From contig CANLXO010000001.1 of the NCBI GenBank assembly GCA_947495055.1, forward strand, positions 1 through 64,000: DNA of 64,000 nucleotides. Direction: 5' to 3'. The notes under the pieces were generated by a model. That model was not told the DNA's origin. It saw nothing but the letters and a program-made list of their open reading frames with translations, and searched no databases. The position numbers were made by a program, and so were the translations under genes. Source of the stretch: an uncultured Psychrobacter sp. (lineage in GTDB: Bacteria > Pseudomonadota > Gammaproteobacteria > Pseudomonadales > Moraxellaceae). Below are positions 16,747-26,284 of this stretch, one piece after another. Position 1 is the stretch's first letter; every line of letters begins with the position of its first letter.

Positions 16747-18396
16747 TTAGTCACCTTTAACGATCTTTGGTGGCCCTTTTAGTAGATGCTCATCAGTGAA
16801 CTCATTAGCTGTATTATGATCAATAGACTCATCAGTAATGAAACGCTGCTGCGCACGATAAAGAATCAAGCGATCACGGCCAAGACCACGCCACAAGGCA
16901 TACATCATGACAAAGATGACGATAGCAAAGGGTAGTCCTGCTACAATAGCCGCCGCTTGCAATGCACCAAGCCCACCTGCAGCGAGCAAAATTGCGGCAA
17001 TAAAGCCTTCCATCGTTGCCCAAAACAGACGCTGAATCTTTGGTGGATTGGTATCGCCGCCTGCGGTGAGCATGTCAATGACAAAGCTTGCAGAGTCAGA
17101 CGAGGTGACAAACCATAAAACAATCATAATGACAATCAGTAGAGTAAGTGGTTTCGTTAACGGATAATACTCAACCAACTTAAAGATTGCGCTACCTGTA
17201 TCTGCTTGTACGGCCTCTATTAGTCCAGGGCTTACTAGAGCAGGATCAAGGGCAGCAAGTAGCTCCATATGGATAGCTACGCCACCAAAAGCTGTGAACC
17301 AAAAGAACAAAATAGTCATCGGTATCAGTAGCACACCCAAAGTGAACTCACGAATAGTACGACCGCGAGAGATACGCGCTATAAATACACCAACGAATGG
17401 TGCCCAGCTTACCCACCATGCCCAATAAAATATCGTCCAACCGCTCTGCCAATCAGTACCGCTATACGACTCGCCCCAAAAACTAAGTGGAACCACTGCC
17501 GCTAGGTAATTACCGATATTTTCAAAGAAGCTATCAAAGATAAATAGTGTTGGGCCTAAAATGACCATGAATGCTAATAGCAAACCTGTCAAACCCATGT
17601 TGATATCACTCAAGCGCTTGATACCTTTATCAAGTCCAAGCATCAAAGAACCACAAGCAAGCAGAGTAATAAAGGCAATGATCGCAAATTGCACACCAAG
17701 ACTATTAGGAAGACCAAATAGGTTTTCAAGTCCTGAGTTGATCTGCATGACCCCTAAACCTAAAGAGGTCACAACGCCAAACATCGTACCAAATACTGCT
17801 AAGATATCAACAGTATGGCCCCAGCGCCCGTAGATTCTTTGACCTAATATTGGGTATAGCGTTGAGCGAATAGAGAGTGGCAATCCACGTCTAAAGTGGA
17901 AGTAAGCCAATGATAGCGCGACAATGGTGTAGATTGCCCAAGCATGAAGTCCCCAATGCAAGAACGAGATATTCATCGCCTGCTTAGCTGCCTCCATGGT
18001 CTCAGGTTCAGCCATTGGCGGCGCCATATAATGGTATAACGGCTCAGCAGTACCCCAATAAACCAGACCGATACCGATACCCGCTGAGAATAGCATTCCA
18101 ATCCAAGACCCCAGACTGTACTGCGGTCGCTCGGTTTGCTGACCCAAACGTATATCACCATAGCGACTTGCTATAAGATAAATACAAAAGACTAAAGCCA
18201 CGTTCATAAGTAAAATGAAGAACCAGCCAAAATTAGTCGTAATAAAGCTTTGCAGATAACTAAAAAGCGCACCAGCAGTTTCAGTAAAGAATGCGCCAAA
18301 AATAATAAAACCAACAATGAGAATACTCGATGTGATGAAGACGGGCTTGTTTACCCTAGGAAAAGGGCCAAGCCTTTCAACTTTTACATGATCCAT
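16747..18396 (-). CDS. BCCT-family betaine/choline transporter (copy 2)
   Basis: This 549-residue transporter is a paralogue of its downstream neighbour, with the same motifs (GMLFSAGIGIGLVYWG, FYWAWWVSWAPFVGVFIARI, TSSDSASFVIDML) and the same start MDHVKVERLGPFPRVNKPVF. Differences are spread over the whole length, mainly in membrane segments 1-2 and 6-8, so this looks like an old tandem duplication with possible divergence in substrate or affinity. The C-terminal tail is again short. AAGG lies about 11 bases before the ATG. The upstream intergenic region has no recognised operator. Confidence 0.93.
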   Translation of the reverse strand: MDHVKVERLGPFPRVNKPVFITSSILIVGFIIFGAFFTETAGALFSYLQSFITTNFGWFFILLMNVALVFCIYLIASRYGDIRLGQQTERPQYSLGSWIGMLFSAGIGIGLVYWGTAEPLYHYMAPPMAEPETMEAAKQAMNISFLHWGLHAWAIYTIVALSLAYFHFRRGLPLSIRSTLYPILGQRIYGRWGHTVDILAVFGTMFGVVTSLGLGVMQINSGLENLFGLPNSLGVQFAIIAFITLLACGSLMLGLDKGIKRLSDINMGLTGLLLAFMVILGPTLFIFDSFFENIGNYLAAVVPLSFWGESYSGTDWQSGWTIFYWAWWVSWAPFVGVFIARISRGRTIREFTLGVLLIPMTILFFWFTAFGGVAIHMELLAALDPALVSPGLIEAVQADTGSAIFKLVEYYPLTKPLTLLIVIMIVLWFVTSSDSASFVIDMLTAGGDTNPPKIQRLFWATMEGFIAAILLAAGGLGALQAAAIVAGLPFAIVIFVMMYALWRGLGRDRLILYRAQQRFITDESIDHNTANEFTDEHLLKGPPKIVKGD

Positions 18397-18538
18397 TCGC
18401 TAAGTAACCTTAATTTTTTAGGAGTTTTACCTTAACAAGATAACGCACAACTATCAAATATAAACCAAGTACTTACAAGTCCTTATTGAATAGAAACAAA
18501 CCTCAATATCATCAACTAAAAACATTGTTTCACTATTA

Positions 18539-18568
18539 ATAAAACTACTGCTCTATTAAAACAGTAGC
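18539..18568 (-). terminator. Terminator candidate after the sugar dehydrogenase gene
   Basis: On the minus strand CTACTG / CAGTAG with an 11-base loop is followed by TTTTATT. The stem is only 6 bp, so the call is moderate. Confidence 0.5.
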
Positions 18569-18591
18569 AGTGTGATTGAGCGATAGTATTG

Positions 18592-19806
18592 TTATTGAGG
18601 CAATAGCTGTAGCAATCTGCCATCATCGCCATCCTCAAGCAGCCATACCTGACCCTCTACGGTTGTCACATTACGAATTCTTGCGCCCATATCATAGCGA
18701 TAGCGCTCACTGGCACTGCCTGCCGCGTCCATATCAACAACAATAAGCGCTTTGGAGGATAATCCACTCATCAAAGCCTTGCCCTGCCAGGCTGGAAAGT
18801 CGTTTTGACTGCCTGAGGTGTAGATACTTAGAGATGATGGTGAAATAACAGGCGTCCAAGAGACTTTAGGCGGCTCAAATTCAGGACGAGTATCATGATC
18901 GGGTATGTCTGTACCAGAATAATTACGACCGTTTGAGACCACAGGCCAGCCATAGTTATTGCCCTTGACGATCAAATTATACTCATCACCGCCGCGAGGT
19001 CCCATCTCGTTACTCCATAGTCGGCCCGATTCATCAAACGCCATACCGAGTACATTTCGATGACCCGTACTCCAAAACTGGGCGCTGATGTCGTTGTTGT
19101 TGGCATAAGGATTGTCACTAGGGATAGTCCCGTCAGGATGCAAGCGGATAATTTTGCCAAGATTCAAGCTCATATCTTGCGCAGGCTGTTTTTCTTGGCG
19201 ATCGCCTGAGCTGATATAAAGGTAGCGTCCATCAGGTGAGAACAACAAGCGATGACTATAATGTCCTTGCCCATCGATTTTTTTGTTTTGCTGCCAGATA
19301 GTGCTGATGTTTTGTAGACTTGGCTTATCGGTATCTAAACCGCTAAGCGTCGCTTTGATAACCTTTGCCCCATATTTATTACTATCAGCACCACTACCCG
19401 CTTCGGCATGACTGATATAAATGGCATTAGTCATCCTAAAATCTGGCGCTAAAGTCACATCTCCTAAGCCGCCTTGTCCGCCATAAGCCACCTCTGGCAC
19501 ACCTGCGACTTGGGTTTTGGCTCCCGTCTGCGTATCGACCACAAGCAATTCACCTGACTTTTGCGTGACTAGTAACTTAAGCGCGTCATTTCCTGTTTTT
19601 GGTAGTGCAGTCATCGCCCATGGCTCATTAAAGGTCGCGACAGCTTTAGTCGTAAATTCAGGTTTTTCAGTATCATTGGCTTGCGACATGCTCGCTGAGC
19701 TACTTTGCTCCATATTGGCTGTTGTCGGTTCAGAGCAAGCGGCTGTACTTATTAGTAATGCGGCTATGGCTAGTGGTGCGCTATTATATTTGCTATAAAT
19801 GGTCAT
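18592..19806 (-). CDS. PQQ-type soluble aldose/sugar dehydrogenase, lipoprotein
   Basis: This protein belongs to the six-bladed beta-propeller family of PQQ-dependent aldose sugar dehydrogenases (Asd/YliI), which oxidise sugars in the periplasm. The N-terminus ends in LLISTAAC, a good lipobox, so the mature protein should be lipid-anchored. Family motifs are GGQGGLGDVTLAPDF, FSPDGRYLYISSGDR, STGHRNVLGMAFD and NEMGPRGGDEYN. The 404 residues are full length. No PQQ biosynthesis gene is in this window, so whether the enzyme gets PQQ is not shown here. It is a single-gene unit on the minus strand. Confidence 0.9.
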   Translation of the reverse strand: MTIYSKYNSAPLAIAALLISTAACSEPTTANMEQSSSASMSQANDTEKPEFTTKAVATFNEPWAMTALPKTGNDALKLLVTQKSGELLVVDTQTGAKTQVAGVPEVAYGGQGGLGDVTLAPDFRMTNAIYISHAEAGSGADSNKYGAKVIKATLSGLDTDKPSLQNISTIWQQNKKIDGQGHYSHRLLFSPDGRYLYISSGDRQEKQPAQDMSLNLGKIIRLHPDGTIPSDNPYANNNDISAQFWSTGHRNVLGMAFDESGRLWSNEMGPRGGDEYNLIVKGNNYGWPVVSNGRNYSGTDIPDHDTRPEFEPPKVSWTPVISPSSLSIYTSGSQNDFPAWQGKALMSGLSSKALIVVDMDAAGSASERYRYDMGARIRNVTTVEGQVWLLEDGDDGRLLQLLPQ

Positions 19807-19898
19807 AATATTTATCCCTATTTATTTTTAGGCAAAATTGACTGTATTTCTAATATAGCAAGCAAGAGCACAATTGGCGTACAGATTATGTTTTTCTA

Positions 19899-19936
19899 TA
19901 AAAAACCCCTTACCTGCGCTCGCAGATAAGGGGTTT
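19899..19936 (-). terminator. Rho-independent terminator after clpB
   Basis: On the minus strand the stem ACCCCTTATCTGCG / CGCAGGTAAGGGGT (one mismatch) is followed by six T. It lies 22 bases beyond the clpB stop. Confidence 0.93.
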
Positions 19937-19957
19937 GAGATAATACTATCGGTACGA

Positions 19958-22555
19958 TTAACTGACTCGCAATTTACCAAAGGTCAGCTTGTCATTAGCA
20001 TCTACTTCAACTTTGATGATATCTCCTGCGACAAAGTCACCAGCTAAGAGCTTCATCGACAGTGGATTTTCGATCTCTTGCTGAATGGCACGTTTCAGTG
20101 GACGCGCACCATAGACTGGATCATAACCAACTGCGACAAGCTTGTTCATCGCGTCATGTGACAACTCGATATCAAGCTCACGCTCATGCAGGCGCTGACG
20201 TAATCTGTCAATCTGAATCTCAGCGATACCCGCCATCTGCGACATACCGAGCGGATGGAAGACCACGATCTCATCAATACGGTTGACAAACTCTGGACGA
20301 AAATGCTGCCCGACGGACTCCATAACCTCAGATTTGATATCCTCGTAACTCTCACCGACCATCTCTTGAATCTTATGTGAACCTAAGTTACTGGTCATGA
20401 TAATAACGGTGTTTTTAAAGTCTACAACGCGGCCTTGCGAATCGGTCAAACGCCCATCATCTAATACTTGCAACAAGATATTGAACACATCAGGATGCGC
20501 TTTTTCGACTTCATCAAACAAGATGACGCTATAGGGCTTACGGCGTACCGCTTCGGTCAGTGTACCGCCTTCTTCATAGCCGACATATCCTGGAGGCGCG
20601 CCCACCAAACGGCTAACGCTATGCTTCTCCATATACTCACTCATATCGATACGCACGATAGCGTCCTGAGAGTCAAATAAAAAGTTAGCAAGCGACTTAG
20701 TCAGCTCAGTCTTACCGACACCTGTGGGCCCTAAGAATAAAAATGAGCCAGAAGGACGATTGGGATCAGATAGACCCGCTCGACTACGGCGCACCGCATT
20801 AGCCACCGCTTCGACGGCTTCGTCTTGACCGATAACGCGCTCATGGAGTTTATCTTCCATAGCGATCATCTTATCGCGCTCGCCTTGCATCATTTTGCTC
20901 ACAGGGATACCTGTGGCTGCGGCAACGACTTCTGCGATTTCGTTATCGGTGACTTTGCTACGCAGCAATTTGACATCGTCAGGTTCATCAGTCTGTTCAT
21001 TTTGCTCTGCAAGATCTATCTCAGCAATTTTCTTTTCAAGTTCAGGTATCACTCCATATTGCAATCGAGACATTTCTGCATAATCACCTTCACGCGTTGC
21101 TTTTTCTAATTGGATACGCGCTTTATCTAGATTTTCTTTATGCTGTTTACTTCCTTCAACAAGCGCTTTTTCCGCTTGCCAAATCTCATTAAGATCCGCA
21201 AGCTCTCTTTCTAATTCATCTATCTGTCCATTTAGTACTTTAAGCTCAGCTTGTGCGCCTGCATCTTCTTCGTTTTTGAGTACTTCACGCTGCATCTTAA
21301 GCTGAATTAAGCGGCTATCGAGCTTACCTAACGCTTCAGGTTTGCTATCCATCTCCATACGTAGACGACTAGCGGCCTCATCGATTAAATCAATCGCTTT
21401 GTCAGGCAGTTTGCGATCTGTGATATAGCGATGACTCATACGCGCCGCAGCGATGATGGCGCTATCTTGAATACTGACACCATGATGCAGCTCATAACGC
21501 TCTTTGAGACCGCGCAAGATGGCGATAGTGTCCTCGACGGTCGGCTCATCGACGAGTACCTTTTGGAATCGACGCTCAAGCGCGGCATCTTTTTCGATGT
21601 ATTTGCGGTATTCATCCAATGTAGTTGCACCAACGCAATGTAACTCACCGCGAGCCAGCGCAGGTTTTAGCATATTGCCCGCATCCATTGCACCCTCAGA
21701 CTTACCCGCACCGACCATCGTATGCAGCTCATCGATAAACAAGATAACGTTGCCCTCTTGCTTAGCTAGATCACTGAGCACCGCTTTGAGACGCTCTTCG
21801 AATTCACCGCGAAATTTAGCGCCTGCGATTAGCGCGCCTAAATCTAAAGACAGCACTTCTTTATTACGCAGTCCTTCTGGCACATCTTTTTGAATGATTT
21901 TTTGTGCCAAGCCCTCAACGATCGCTGTTTTACCGACGCCTGGCTCACCGATGAGCACAGGGTTATTTTTGGTACGGCGTGAGAGCACCTGAATGGTACG
22001 ACGAATCTCTTCATCACGGCCAATCACGGGATCAAGCTTACCGGCCTCAGCTTGCTGCGTTAAATTAATCGTGTACTTGTTAAGCGCATCACGCTGATCT
22101 TCGGCGTTTTGATTATCAACCGTATCATCACCGCGCAATTGCTCAATGACGTCTTTCATTTTGCTAGCCGTAACGCCTGCACCCTCAAATATTTTTTTGG
22201 TTTCGCCTTGCTCCGCTAATGCCAAAAGCACCCATTCGGTCGCAATAAAATCATCACCCTCTTTTTGCGCTTGACGATCTGCCAAGTTCAAGATTTTGAC
22301 CGAGTTTGGGTTTAGGTTAACGTCCCCTGTGGGATCGCTAATGGTCGCTTGGCTATCTAACGCTTTGGCGACGCCGTTTTTGAGCGCAGGAATGGACGCA
22401 CCTGCCTGCTGACATATGGACAAATTCGACTCATCTTGTAATAAGACAGCCAGTAGATGCACGGGATCTATGCCGGTATGGTCATGACCTAGAGCGAGGC
22501 TTTGCGCTTCTTGAATGGCGGTTTGCAGCTTTTGCGTAAATTTTTCGAATCTCAT
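19958..22555 (-). CDS. clpB: ATP-dependent disaggregase ClpB
   Basis: ClpB is a hexameric AAA+ chaperone that works with DnaK to dissolve protein aggregates after stress. The 865 residues show the N-terminal Clp repeat domain, a first AAA module with Walker [14 protein letters not shown], a long coiled-coil middle domain (about 410-530) that marks ClpB rather than ClpA or ClpC, and a second AAA module with [13 protein letters not shown]. The sensor region [17 protein letters not shown] is present. AGAGGA lies 7 bases before the ATG. A sigma-32-like promoter lies upstream and a terminator follows, so it is a single-gene heat-shock unit. Confidence 0.98.
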   Translation of the reverse strand: MRFEKFTQKLQTAIQEAQSLALGHDHTGIDPVHLLAVLLQDESNLSICQQAGASIPALKNGVAKALDSQATISDPTGDVNLNPNSVKILNLADRQAQKEGDDFIATEWVLLALAEQGETKKIFEGAGVTASKMKDVIEQLRGDDTVDNQNAEDQRDALNKYTINLTQQAEAGKLDPVIGRDEEIRRTIQVLSRRTKNNPVLIGEPGVGKTAIVEGLAQKIIQKDVPEGLRNKEVLSLDLGALIAGAKFRGEFEERLKAVLSDLAKQEGNVILFIDELHTMVGAGKSEGAMDAGNMLKPALARGELHCVGATTLDEYRKYIEKDAALERRFQKVLVDEPTVEDTIAILRGLKERYELHHGVSIQDSAIIAAARMSHRYITDRKLPDKAIDLIDEAASRLRMEMDSKPEALGKLDSRLIQLKMQREVLKNEEDAGAQAELKVLNGQIDELERELADLNEIWQAEKALVEGSKQHKENLDKARIQLEKATREGDYAEMSRLQYGVIPELEKKIAEIDLAEQNEQTDEPDDVKLLRSKVTDNEIAEVVAAATGIPVSKMMQGERDKMIAMEDKLHERVIGQDEAVEAVANAVRRSRAGLSDPNRPSGSFLFLGPTGVGKTELTKSLANFLFDSQDAIVRIDMSEYMEKHSVSRLVGAPPGYVGYEEGGTLTEAVRRKPYSVILFDEVEKAHPDVFNILLQVLDDGRLTDSQGRVVDFKNTVIIMTSNLGSHKIQEMVGESYEDIKSEVMESVGQHFRPEFVNRIDEIVVFHPLGMSQMAGIAEIQIDRLRQRLHERELDIELSHDAMNKLVAVGYDPVYGARPLKRAIQQEIENPLSMKLLAGDFVAGDIIKVEVDANDKLTFGKLRVS

Positions 22556-22634
22556 AAATTATCCTCTAATAATAAATGGCTAGCCGCGACTTTTATAAGT
22601 ATGTAATGACGCCGCTAACCTTGGGTTGCTATCT

Positions 22635-22663
22635 ATATAAGGGACAAAGGAGATGATTTCAAC
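22635..22663 (-). promoter_or_regulatory. Candidate sigma-32 heat-shock promoter of clpB
   Basis: On the minus strand GTTGAAA (22657-22663), a 14-base spacer and CCTTATAT (22635-22642) resemble the sigma-32 consensus (CTTGAAA, 13-15 bases, CCCCATnT). The -10 element lies about 80 bases before the clpB start. The rest of the 324-base gap to the next gene (22664-22879) shows nothing I can name. Confidence 0.6.
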
Positions 22664-22879
22664 TCCCAATTATCCCTTGTCAATAATAAATAATGACTTT
22701 GTAGTGTGAGGGCCAAAGCAGATGATATATAGCTTTGATCAAAACCCTACTAAAAACAATGATATCAAGCTTATATTATTAATAGGTATACCGCGCAAAT
22801 TTTCAAGCAAGATATTGAAAGAAGAGATAAGTTTTAAACAGACGTTTTTTTATCGATAACTCAGTTAGGCTAAAAATAT

Positions 22880-23485
22880 CTATTCTACAATCTCGATCGT
22901 CGTGCCAAGGGTGATGAGATCCATGATTTCGTCCATCTCATCATTGGTGACTGCAATACAGCCGTCCGTCCAGTTACGCTGCTGATTGTACCAAGCCAAA
23001 TCGCCTAGCCCATTCATTTGCCCATGAATCATGATGTCACCGCCCGCACTGACGCCAAGAGCTTCAGCGCGTGCCTTGTCCGCACTATTTGGATAGCTGA
23101 TATGAATAGAGCGATAGGCAATGGAGTTCTCGTTTTTGTAGTCGAGCGTATAGATACCGACTGGCGTGCGCTCATCGCCCTCTTGCTGCTTATGTCCGAC
23201 GGGATTTTCCCCTAAGGCGATATGATAGGATTTGATGACTCTATCACCGTCCAGCAGTTGCATAGTGCGCTCGGACTTATCGACGAAGACTTTATCAATC
23301 GCTACGTTACTTGGAATAGCAATTGTGCTGGCATAAGAGCCTTGGGTGCGAAAAGGGGTTTTGTCGTAACGAACCAGGCCTATAATACCTGCAGCGACTA
23401 GACCGATAGAAAAAAGAGCAAGTATCCTGATCTTGGGATGCTTGCTCTTGCTTGGCTGGCTGATGTTATTGGTAGACAGAGACAT
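22880..23485 (-). CDS. YkuD-family L,D-transpeptidase
   Basis: This envelope enzyme probably forms or exchanges peptide links to meso-diaminopimelate in peptidoglycan or attaches lipoproteins to it. The first 40 residues hold a basic stretch and one membrane segment (ILALFSIGLVAAGIIGLV), so it is an anchored or secreted protein. The catalytic YkuD motif is HGQMNG, then NWTDGCIAVTN with the nucleophile Cys; Thr replaces the more usual Ser before it, which is common in the short ErfK-type branch. The 201 residues are complete. No Shine-Dalgarno element is evident before the ATG. Confidence 0.88.
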   Translation of the reverse strand: MSLSTNNISQPSKSKHPKIRILALFSIGLVAAGIIGLVRYDKTPFRTQGSYASTIAIPSNVAIDKVFVDKSERTMQLLDGDRVIKSYHIALGENPVGHKQQEGDERTPVGIYTLDYKNENSIAYRSIHISYPNSADKARAEALGVSAGGDIMIHGQMNGLGDLAWYNQQRNWTDGCIAVTNDEMDEIMDLITLGTTIEIVE

Positions 23486-23611
23486 AAAAAATCTACTTTA
23501 TTCAAAAATAATGATAAATATAGCAAAAAGCAAAATGACTCTGTATGTAAAAACGATGAAGGTTAAGTGAAAAAAGCTTTGTGTCTCTTTGAAGAGTGAA
23601 CTGCAAATGAC

Positions 23612-24397
23612 TTATACCATACGAATAGCGCCATCTAAACGTATTACTTCGCCATTAAGATAAGCGTTGTCGATGATATGAGTGACCAATTTGGCAAATT
23701 CATTTGGGTCGCCTAAACGCTTGGGATACGGTACGGCGGCCTCTAATTGTTCGCGCGCCTTTTCAGGGATCGTATTCATCATCGGCGTCGCAAATACACC
23801 CGGCGCAATGGTCATCACCCGAATACCGTGACGAGTCAGCTCACGTGCCAGCGGCAACATCATACCAACCACACCTGCCTTGGATGAGGCGTAGCTTGCC
23901 TGCCCGACTTGACCGTCAAAGGCTGCGATAGAGGCAGTGTTGATAATGATACCGTTATCTGTGTTTTTTTCGTTGTCAGGACTAGCGTTGGCCGCTGTGC
24001 GCTTAGCGATACTAGAAGCCACTAAACGTGCGACATTAAATGAGCCAACTTGGTTAATAGTGACGCCGCGAGTGAATTGCTCAAGATCAGCTGGATTGTT
24101 GTCACGATCGAGCAGCTTTTGTACTACGGCGATACCTGCACAATTGATAGAGCCTTGTAAGCCGCCAAATGCTTGTTCTGCTAAATCAACAGCCGCTTGT
24201 ACCTCATTGCCGCTCGTCACGTCACAACGGGCAAAGCGAGCTTTATCTCCTAATTCACTGACCAAGTCTTGTCCTGCTGACTCATTGAGATCAGCGATGA
24301 CGACATTGCCACCTTGAGCCACAAGCGCTCGAACCACTGACTCGCCGAGTCCTGAAGCGCCGCCTGTGACCAAAAAGCTATTATCTTTGATGTGCAT
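23612..24397 (-). CDS. SDR family 3-hydroxyacyl-CoA dehydrogenase (HSD10-like)
   Basis: This is a short-chain dehydrogenase of 261 residues. The NAD-binding TGGASGLGE motif is at the N-terminus with Asp in VIADLN, which favours NAD over NADP. The catalytic YASSKAG motif and the APGVFATPM segment resemble type-2 3-hydroxyacyl-CoA dehydrogenases, which act in branched-chain or fatty acyl-CoA oxidation. It lies 59 bases after an acyl-CoA synthetase gene on the same strand, consistent with a fatty or branched acid pathway. AAGGA precedes the ATG. The exact substrate is not determined by the sequence. Confidence 0.87.
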   Translation of the reverse strand: MHIKDNSFLVTGGASGLGESVVRALVAQGGNVVIADLNESAGQDLVSELGDKARFARCDVTSGNEVQAAVDLAEQAFGGLQGSINCAGIAVVQKLLDRDNNPADLEQFTRGVTINQVGSFNVARLVASSIAKRTAANASPDNEKNTDNGIIINTASIAAFDGQVGQASYASSKAGVVGMMLPLARELTRHGIRVMTIAPGVFATPMMNTIPEKAREQLEAAVPYPKRLGDPNEFAKLVTHIIDNAYLNGEVIRLDGAIRMV

Positions 24398-24456
24398 ATT
24401 ATTTCCTTATTTATATTTTTAAATTTTGAATAGGTAAGATTTATTTGGCTGACAGA

Positions 24457-26136
24457 CTACTCTGCCGACAAGCTACGCAGCAAAAAACGCTGTATTTTAC
24501 CGCTTGGCGTTTTTGGCAATGCGTTGACGAACTCAATCTCGCGTGGATAAGCATGAGTCGATAGGCGCTCGCGTACCAAGTCTTTTATTTGCTGAGCAAT
24601 CTCATCACTACCTGTTATGCCATCTTTGAGTACCACGAACGACTTGATATTGTGACCGCGTATCTCATCAGGGACACCGACCGCTGCCGACTCGGCAACA
24701 GCGTCATGCTCCATAACCGTATTTTCGACATCGGTCGGACCGACGCGATAACCTGCGGTGGTGATAATGTCATCGTCGCGCCCTGAGAACCAATACGTCC
24801 CATCGCTATGACGCTCGACCACATCCCCTGTCAGGTAGTAATCCTCAAAGAACGCCTGCTTTTCATTCCAACTATAACCTGGGAAATAAAACGCGGGCGA
24901 CTGACTGACTACTACGGCCAATTGACCTTGATCACCATCAGGCAACACTTGCATATCATCATCTAAGACCACTAGTGTATGTCCTGGCAATGCCATGCCC
25001 ATAGAACCTACTGGGCAATCATGATCAAGGGCATGATGCTCGCAGCACGTCATGCCTGTCTCTGTCTGCCCGTACTGATCACAGACTTTGCAGCCTAAAT
25101 GACTCTCAATCCAGCTCACCACTTCGGTATTTAGGGTCTCGCCTGCCGAGTTAGCGCAGCGTAAGGATAACTCGTTAGCAGAATCGCTAGAGGTTTCAAA
25201 CACGCCGCTTGATTTCATCATACGATACGCGGTTGGCGAGGAGGCAAGGTTGGTAATCTTGTGGCGTAGCATAAAGTCGCGAGTGTTGGTCGCATCAAAG
25301 CCTGCTTCATTAAAGTAAGTGGTTACGCCCATTAGTAGCGGCCCTGTAATCGCATAATACAAGCCATATGCCCAGCCAGGATCAGCCATATTCCAGTAGT
25401 GATCGTCCTCGCGCAAGTCAATGGCATAACGCATATAGAGATAAAACGCAGGAAGCGCCGATAAAGGCACGCTCACACCTTTTGATTTGCCAACAGTACC
25501 TGAGGTAAACATCTGCAAAAATGGCGCATCTGTATCTAGTTCGGCGGCAGCGATAGGCTCTGACTCAGACGCCATTTCGGCAAATTTTTCGTAATAATTG
25601 TCATCATTCCAAGTCTGCTCGTCAGTTGCACGCTCGACCAATACCATCTTAGTTCGCTTCGCTAAATCCTCAAACTTGCTGCGATTATCGTTGTCGGTAA
25701 AGACGACTTTAGTCGCAGCTTTGTCCATACGGTATTTGATAGAGTCATAACCAAAAGCGGTGAATAACGGCTGATATATCGCGCCCAAACGCCAAGTGGC
25801 CAGTACGATAACGAGTAGCTCAGGCGTACGCGGCAGCATAGTCGCTACCCTATCGCCTGCCTGTACGCCGTAAGACTTAAGGAGCTGAGCGATAGTATTG
25901 CTAGCATCATCAAGCTCGCCAAAGCTCATGCGGGTAATCTTGCCTGCGTTATCTTCGTGCACCAGTGCGGTATGGTCTCTTCGTCCATCACGTACATGAC
26001 GACCGCAGCACGCGGTATAGGCATTGAGACGATCCTCGACATGAGTGCCAAAGATCTCTTCTAGTAAGGCATCCATAGTGAAGTTGTTATAATAATCAGT
26101 GTAGCTGATTGGTTGAGTATGATTGGCAGCAGTCAT
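24457..26136 (-). CDS. AMP-forming acyl-CoA synthetase
   Basis: This 559-residue enzyme activates a carboxylic acid with ATP and CoA. The P-loop-like motif is TSGTVGKSKGV (usual form TSGTTGxPKG; Val and Ser replace Thr and Pro). Other motifs are DPGWAYGLYY, DQYGQTETG, the adenylate-binding YWFSGRDDDIITTAGYRVGP and the C-terminal catalytic Lys in PKTPSGKIQRF. The overall form is close to the medium-chain or acetyl-CoA synthetase branch. It is the first gene of a pair with the SDR gene. AAAGGA lies 8 bases before the ATG. The acid it uses could be medium-chain, propionate-like or branched. Confidence 0.9.
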   Translation of the reverse strand: MTAANHTQPISYTDYYNNFTMDALLEEIFGTHVEDRLNAYTACCGRHVRDGRRDHTALVHEDNAGKITRMSFGELDDASNTIAQLLKSYGVQAGDRVATMLPRTPELLVIVLATWRLGAIYQPLFTAFGYDSIKYRMDKAATKVVFTDNDNRSKFEDLAKRTKMVLVERATDEQTWNDDNYYEKFAEMASESEPIAAAELDTDAPFLQMFTSGTVGKSKGVSVPLSALPAFYLYMRYAIDLREDDHYWNMADPGWAYGLYYAITGPLLMGVTTYFNEAGFDATNTRDFMLRHKITNLASSPTAYRMMKSSGVFETSSDSANELSLRCANSAGETLNTEVVSWIESHLGCKVCDQYGQTETGMTCCEHHALDHDCPVGSMGMALPGHTLVVLDDDMQVLPDGDQGQLAVVVSQSPAFYFPGYSWNEKQAFFEDYYLTGDVVERHSDGTYWFSGRDDDIITTAGYRVGPTDVENTVMEHDAVAESAAVGVPDEIRGHNIKSFVVLKDGITGSDEIAQQIKDLVRERLSTHAYPREIEFVNALPKTPSGKIQRFLLRSLSAE

Positions 26137-26284
26137 AAGCTAATCCTTTAGCAAAATAATGAACTAAAAATAAAGTCGTTATCAAAGTCTATACCGAATC
26201 TCTCACGGTAGCGACCTATTACCATTAACGTTTGTCTATTAATAACGCATTTGCATATTTATTTCAATACATACTGTCTCATTT

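Noticed and set aside
21504..21893. Open frame of 129 codons opposite clpB
   Set aside because: Ser-rich antisense product typical of shadow frames over a conserved gene.
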